Source: Cyclobacteriaceae bacterium
GTDB taxonomy: Bacteria > Bacteroidota > Bacteroidia > Cytophagales > Cyclobacteriaceae
Direction of reading: 5' to 3'
DNA: 56,674 nt
Assembly (NCBI GenBank): GCA_025350305.1
Contig: JANXYC010000278.1
Coordinates: forward strand, 1-56,674
Position numbers and translations under genes: made by a program. The notes under the pieces are model-generated. The model was not told the DNA's origin. It ran no database searches and worked only from the letters and a program-made list of their open reading frames with translations. This document shows positions 55,910-56,674 of this stretch, one piece after another. Within the stretch, counting starts at the first letter, position 1; each line of letters begins with the position of its first letter.

Positions 55910-56579
55910 TATTATTTCTTGATGGGAGAGGTGTATACAGAATAGTCTAATTTAAACAATTTCATTCTTTTGATGCAAATAATGGATCCAACCTGAGCAT
56001 TTTCCGCCAATACTTACTACGCTCATCATTTAGGCGACATAACTCTCGATGTAAACTCTTGTTAATCAACAACTAACATCGTCATAGTGTTGCGCAAGCT
56101 ACGTAGTACTCAGTAAGCACTGTATAAAAAGGCTTATTTGTAAGATTGAACAAGCAATTAATAAGGTGAAGGTGAAGCGCGTAGTACAGGATGTTGGATG
56201 GAGTGGCTATGGCGCGGCGCTTAGAGCGCGTGCCGGTGCGCTCTAATAAGTGTGGAAAATTTCCAGGTTTTTCTCAATGGCGCAAGAATTTCACCCACAA
56301 ATCATCCTGTTTTCCTTTTCAAACAATTTTGGATTAACCCCTCCATGTACACTTTTAATCCATGTCTGAAAAGTACAAATTTCGGGATCCTGATGGTATG
56401 TATTTTGCCACCTCAACCATTGTCGGATGGGTGGATGTATTTACACGTCCTGAGTTGAAACACATCTAAAAATGCGCGTCTGGTTCTTGCGCGATGGGAT
56501 TGGCGGGTTGAGAGACTTGGACCCACCATGCTATAAGTCTTTAGACTTACCCTTCAGATAATCAATCAGGAAAACTGTC
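55910..56579. other. 670-nt intergenic region without a convincing gene
   Basis: Nothing coding was recognised. A perfect 9-bp inverted repeat, TTAGAGCGC at 56221-56229 and GCGCTCTAA at 56238-56246 with an 8-nt loop, could be a hairpin of an RNA or a protein site. TAAGTCT/AGACTTA at 56534-56549 is an inverted repeat placed 31 nt downstream of the stop codon of the leftward partial gene and may terminate it. The cbpA promoter should lie near 55920-56000. Confidence 0.4.
56534..56549 (-). terminator. Possible terminator of the partial gene at the right edge
   Basis: A 7-bp inverted repeat, TAAGTCT (56534-56540) and AGACTTA (56543-56549), lies 31 nt past the stop codon at 56580 of the leftward partial gene. 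There is no T run, so it is only a weak candidate. Confidence 0.3.
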
Positions 56580-56674
56580 TTATTTCCGGTCGGTTTGTCT
56601 TTTCAAGAAATTCACTTCAACGGAGATCATAAAAGCCATCAAGGACAACCCCCAGGAGAGCAGGGAAGGAATTG
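56580..56674 (-). CDS. C-terminal end of a membrane protein gene (partial)
   Basis: The reading frame leftward from the window edge encodes 30 residues ending at a TAA (56580-56582): a hydrophobic stretch LLSWGLSLMAFMISVEVNFL followed by the basic tail KRQTDRK. This looks like a last transmembrane helix with a cytoplasmic tail. The rest of the gene lies beyond the window, so the family cannot be named. The frame was found by translating the edge, and chance cannot be excluded for so short a piece. Confidence 0.4.
   Translation of the reverse strand, partial: IPSLLSWGLSLMAFMISVEVNFLKRQTDRK

Noticed and set aside
56252-56458. Open frame of 68 codons in the right intergenic region
   Set aside because: No family resemblance, no promoter match and no neighbour pairing; it is most likely chance.

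Overview
The window looks like a chromosomal segment of a Bacteroidota bacterium, most likely of the order Cytophagales (the order is inference). Signs are a SusC/SusD pair with surface lipoprotein glycosidases, a C-terminal type IX secretion sorting domain, a Bacteroidota-type serine palmitoyltransferase, a BlaI/M56 pair with a TonB-like C-terminus, lipoboxes typical of the phylum, and several candidate promoters close to the Bacteroidota consensus (TTTG, 19-22 nt, TAnnTTTG). No tRNA, rRNA, CRISPR array, complete insertion sequence or phage gene was recognised.

Left part (1-22.6 kb), mostly housekeeping: dprA and a MerR-like regulator (leftward); alaS, gatB and a TlpA-like lipoprotein (rightward); a BlaI-type repressor with an M56/TonB sensor protease (leftward, with a clear promoter/operator); a DUF4159 protein; an unknown secreted lipoprotein; thyA, an L-serine dehydratase beta subunit, a TolC/adaptor efflux pair without its permease, inorganic pyrophosphatase and a heptosyltransferase-like gene; maf, a DUF1015 gene and a biotin carboxylase (leftward); then serine palmitoyltransferase and a 60-residue histone-like protein.

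Middle (22.6-38.5 kb): an A+T-rich two-gene block encoding a TSPPY-type DNA methyltransferase and a Bpu10I-like restriction endonuclease, wedged against a leftward housekeeping run (dapA, DUF6913, ligA, rsmE, acyl-CoA-binding protein, gltA, an SPFH protein and a channel-like membrane protein). Next come DoxX and phytanoyl-CoA dioxygenase genes, a Lys/Ala-rich histone H1-like gene, an MFS transporter, a T9SS-exported beta-propeller protein and a lipoprotein. Intergenic repeats include a G-rich tract and a perfect 30-bp palindrome.

Right part (38.7-54.5 kb) is the most interesting: a polysaccharide utilisation locus with two GH144-like (glycoamylase-fold) lipoproteins, a SusC/SusD pair, a LamG-domain surface lipoprotein, a GH3 beta-glucosidase, a metallo-beta-lactamase-fold lactonase-like enzyme and an LpxR-like lipid A deacylase. 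GH144 was founded on beta-1,2-glucanases, so the likely substrate is a beta-1,2-glucan, hydrolysed outside and trimmed to glucose by GH3. In place of a hybrid two-component system or ECF sigma factor, the locus carries a 7TM receptor (7TMR-DISM type) whose cytoplasmic end is a zinc ribbon plus helical segment resembling the N-terminus of IS1595-family transposases. This suggests a membrane-bound regulator built from a domesticated transposase DNA-binding domain.

The end (54.5-56.7 kb) holds an inverted-repeat-bounded intergenic element, the cbpM/cbpA chaperone pair, about 670 bases without a convincing gene, and the C-terminal end of a leftward membrane protein gene.
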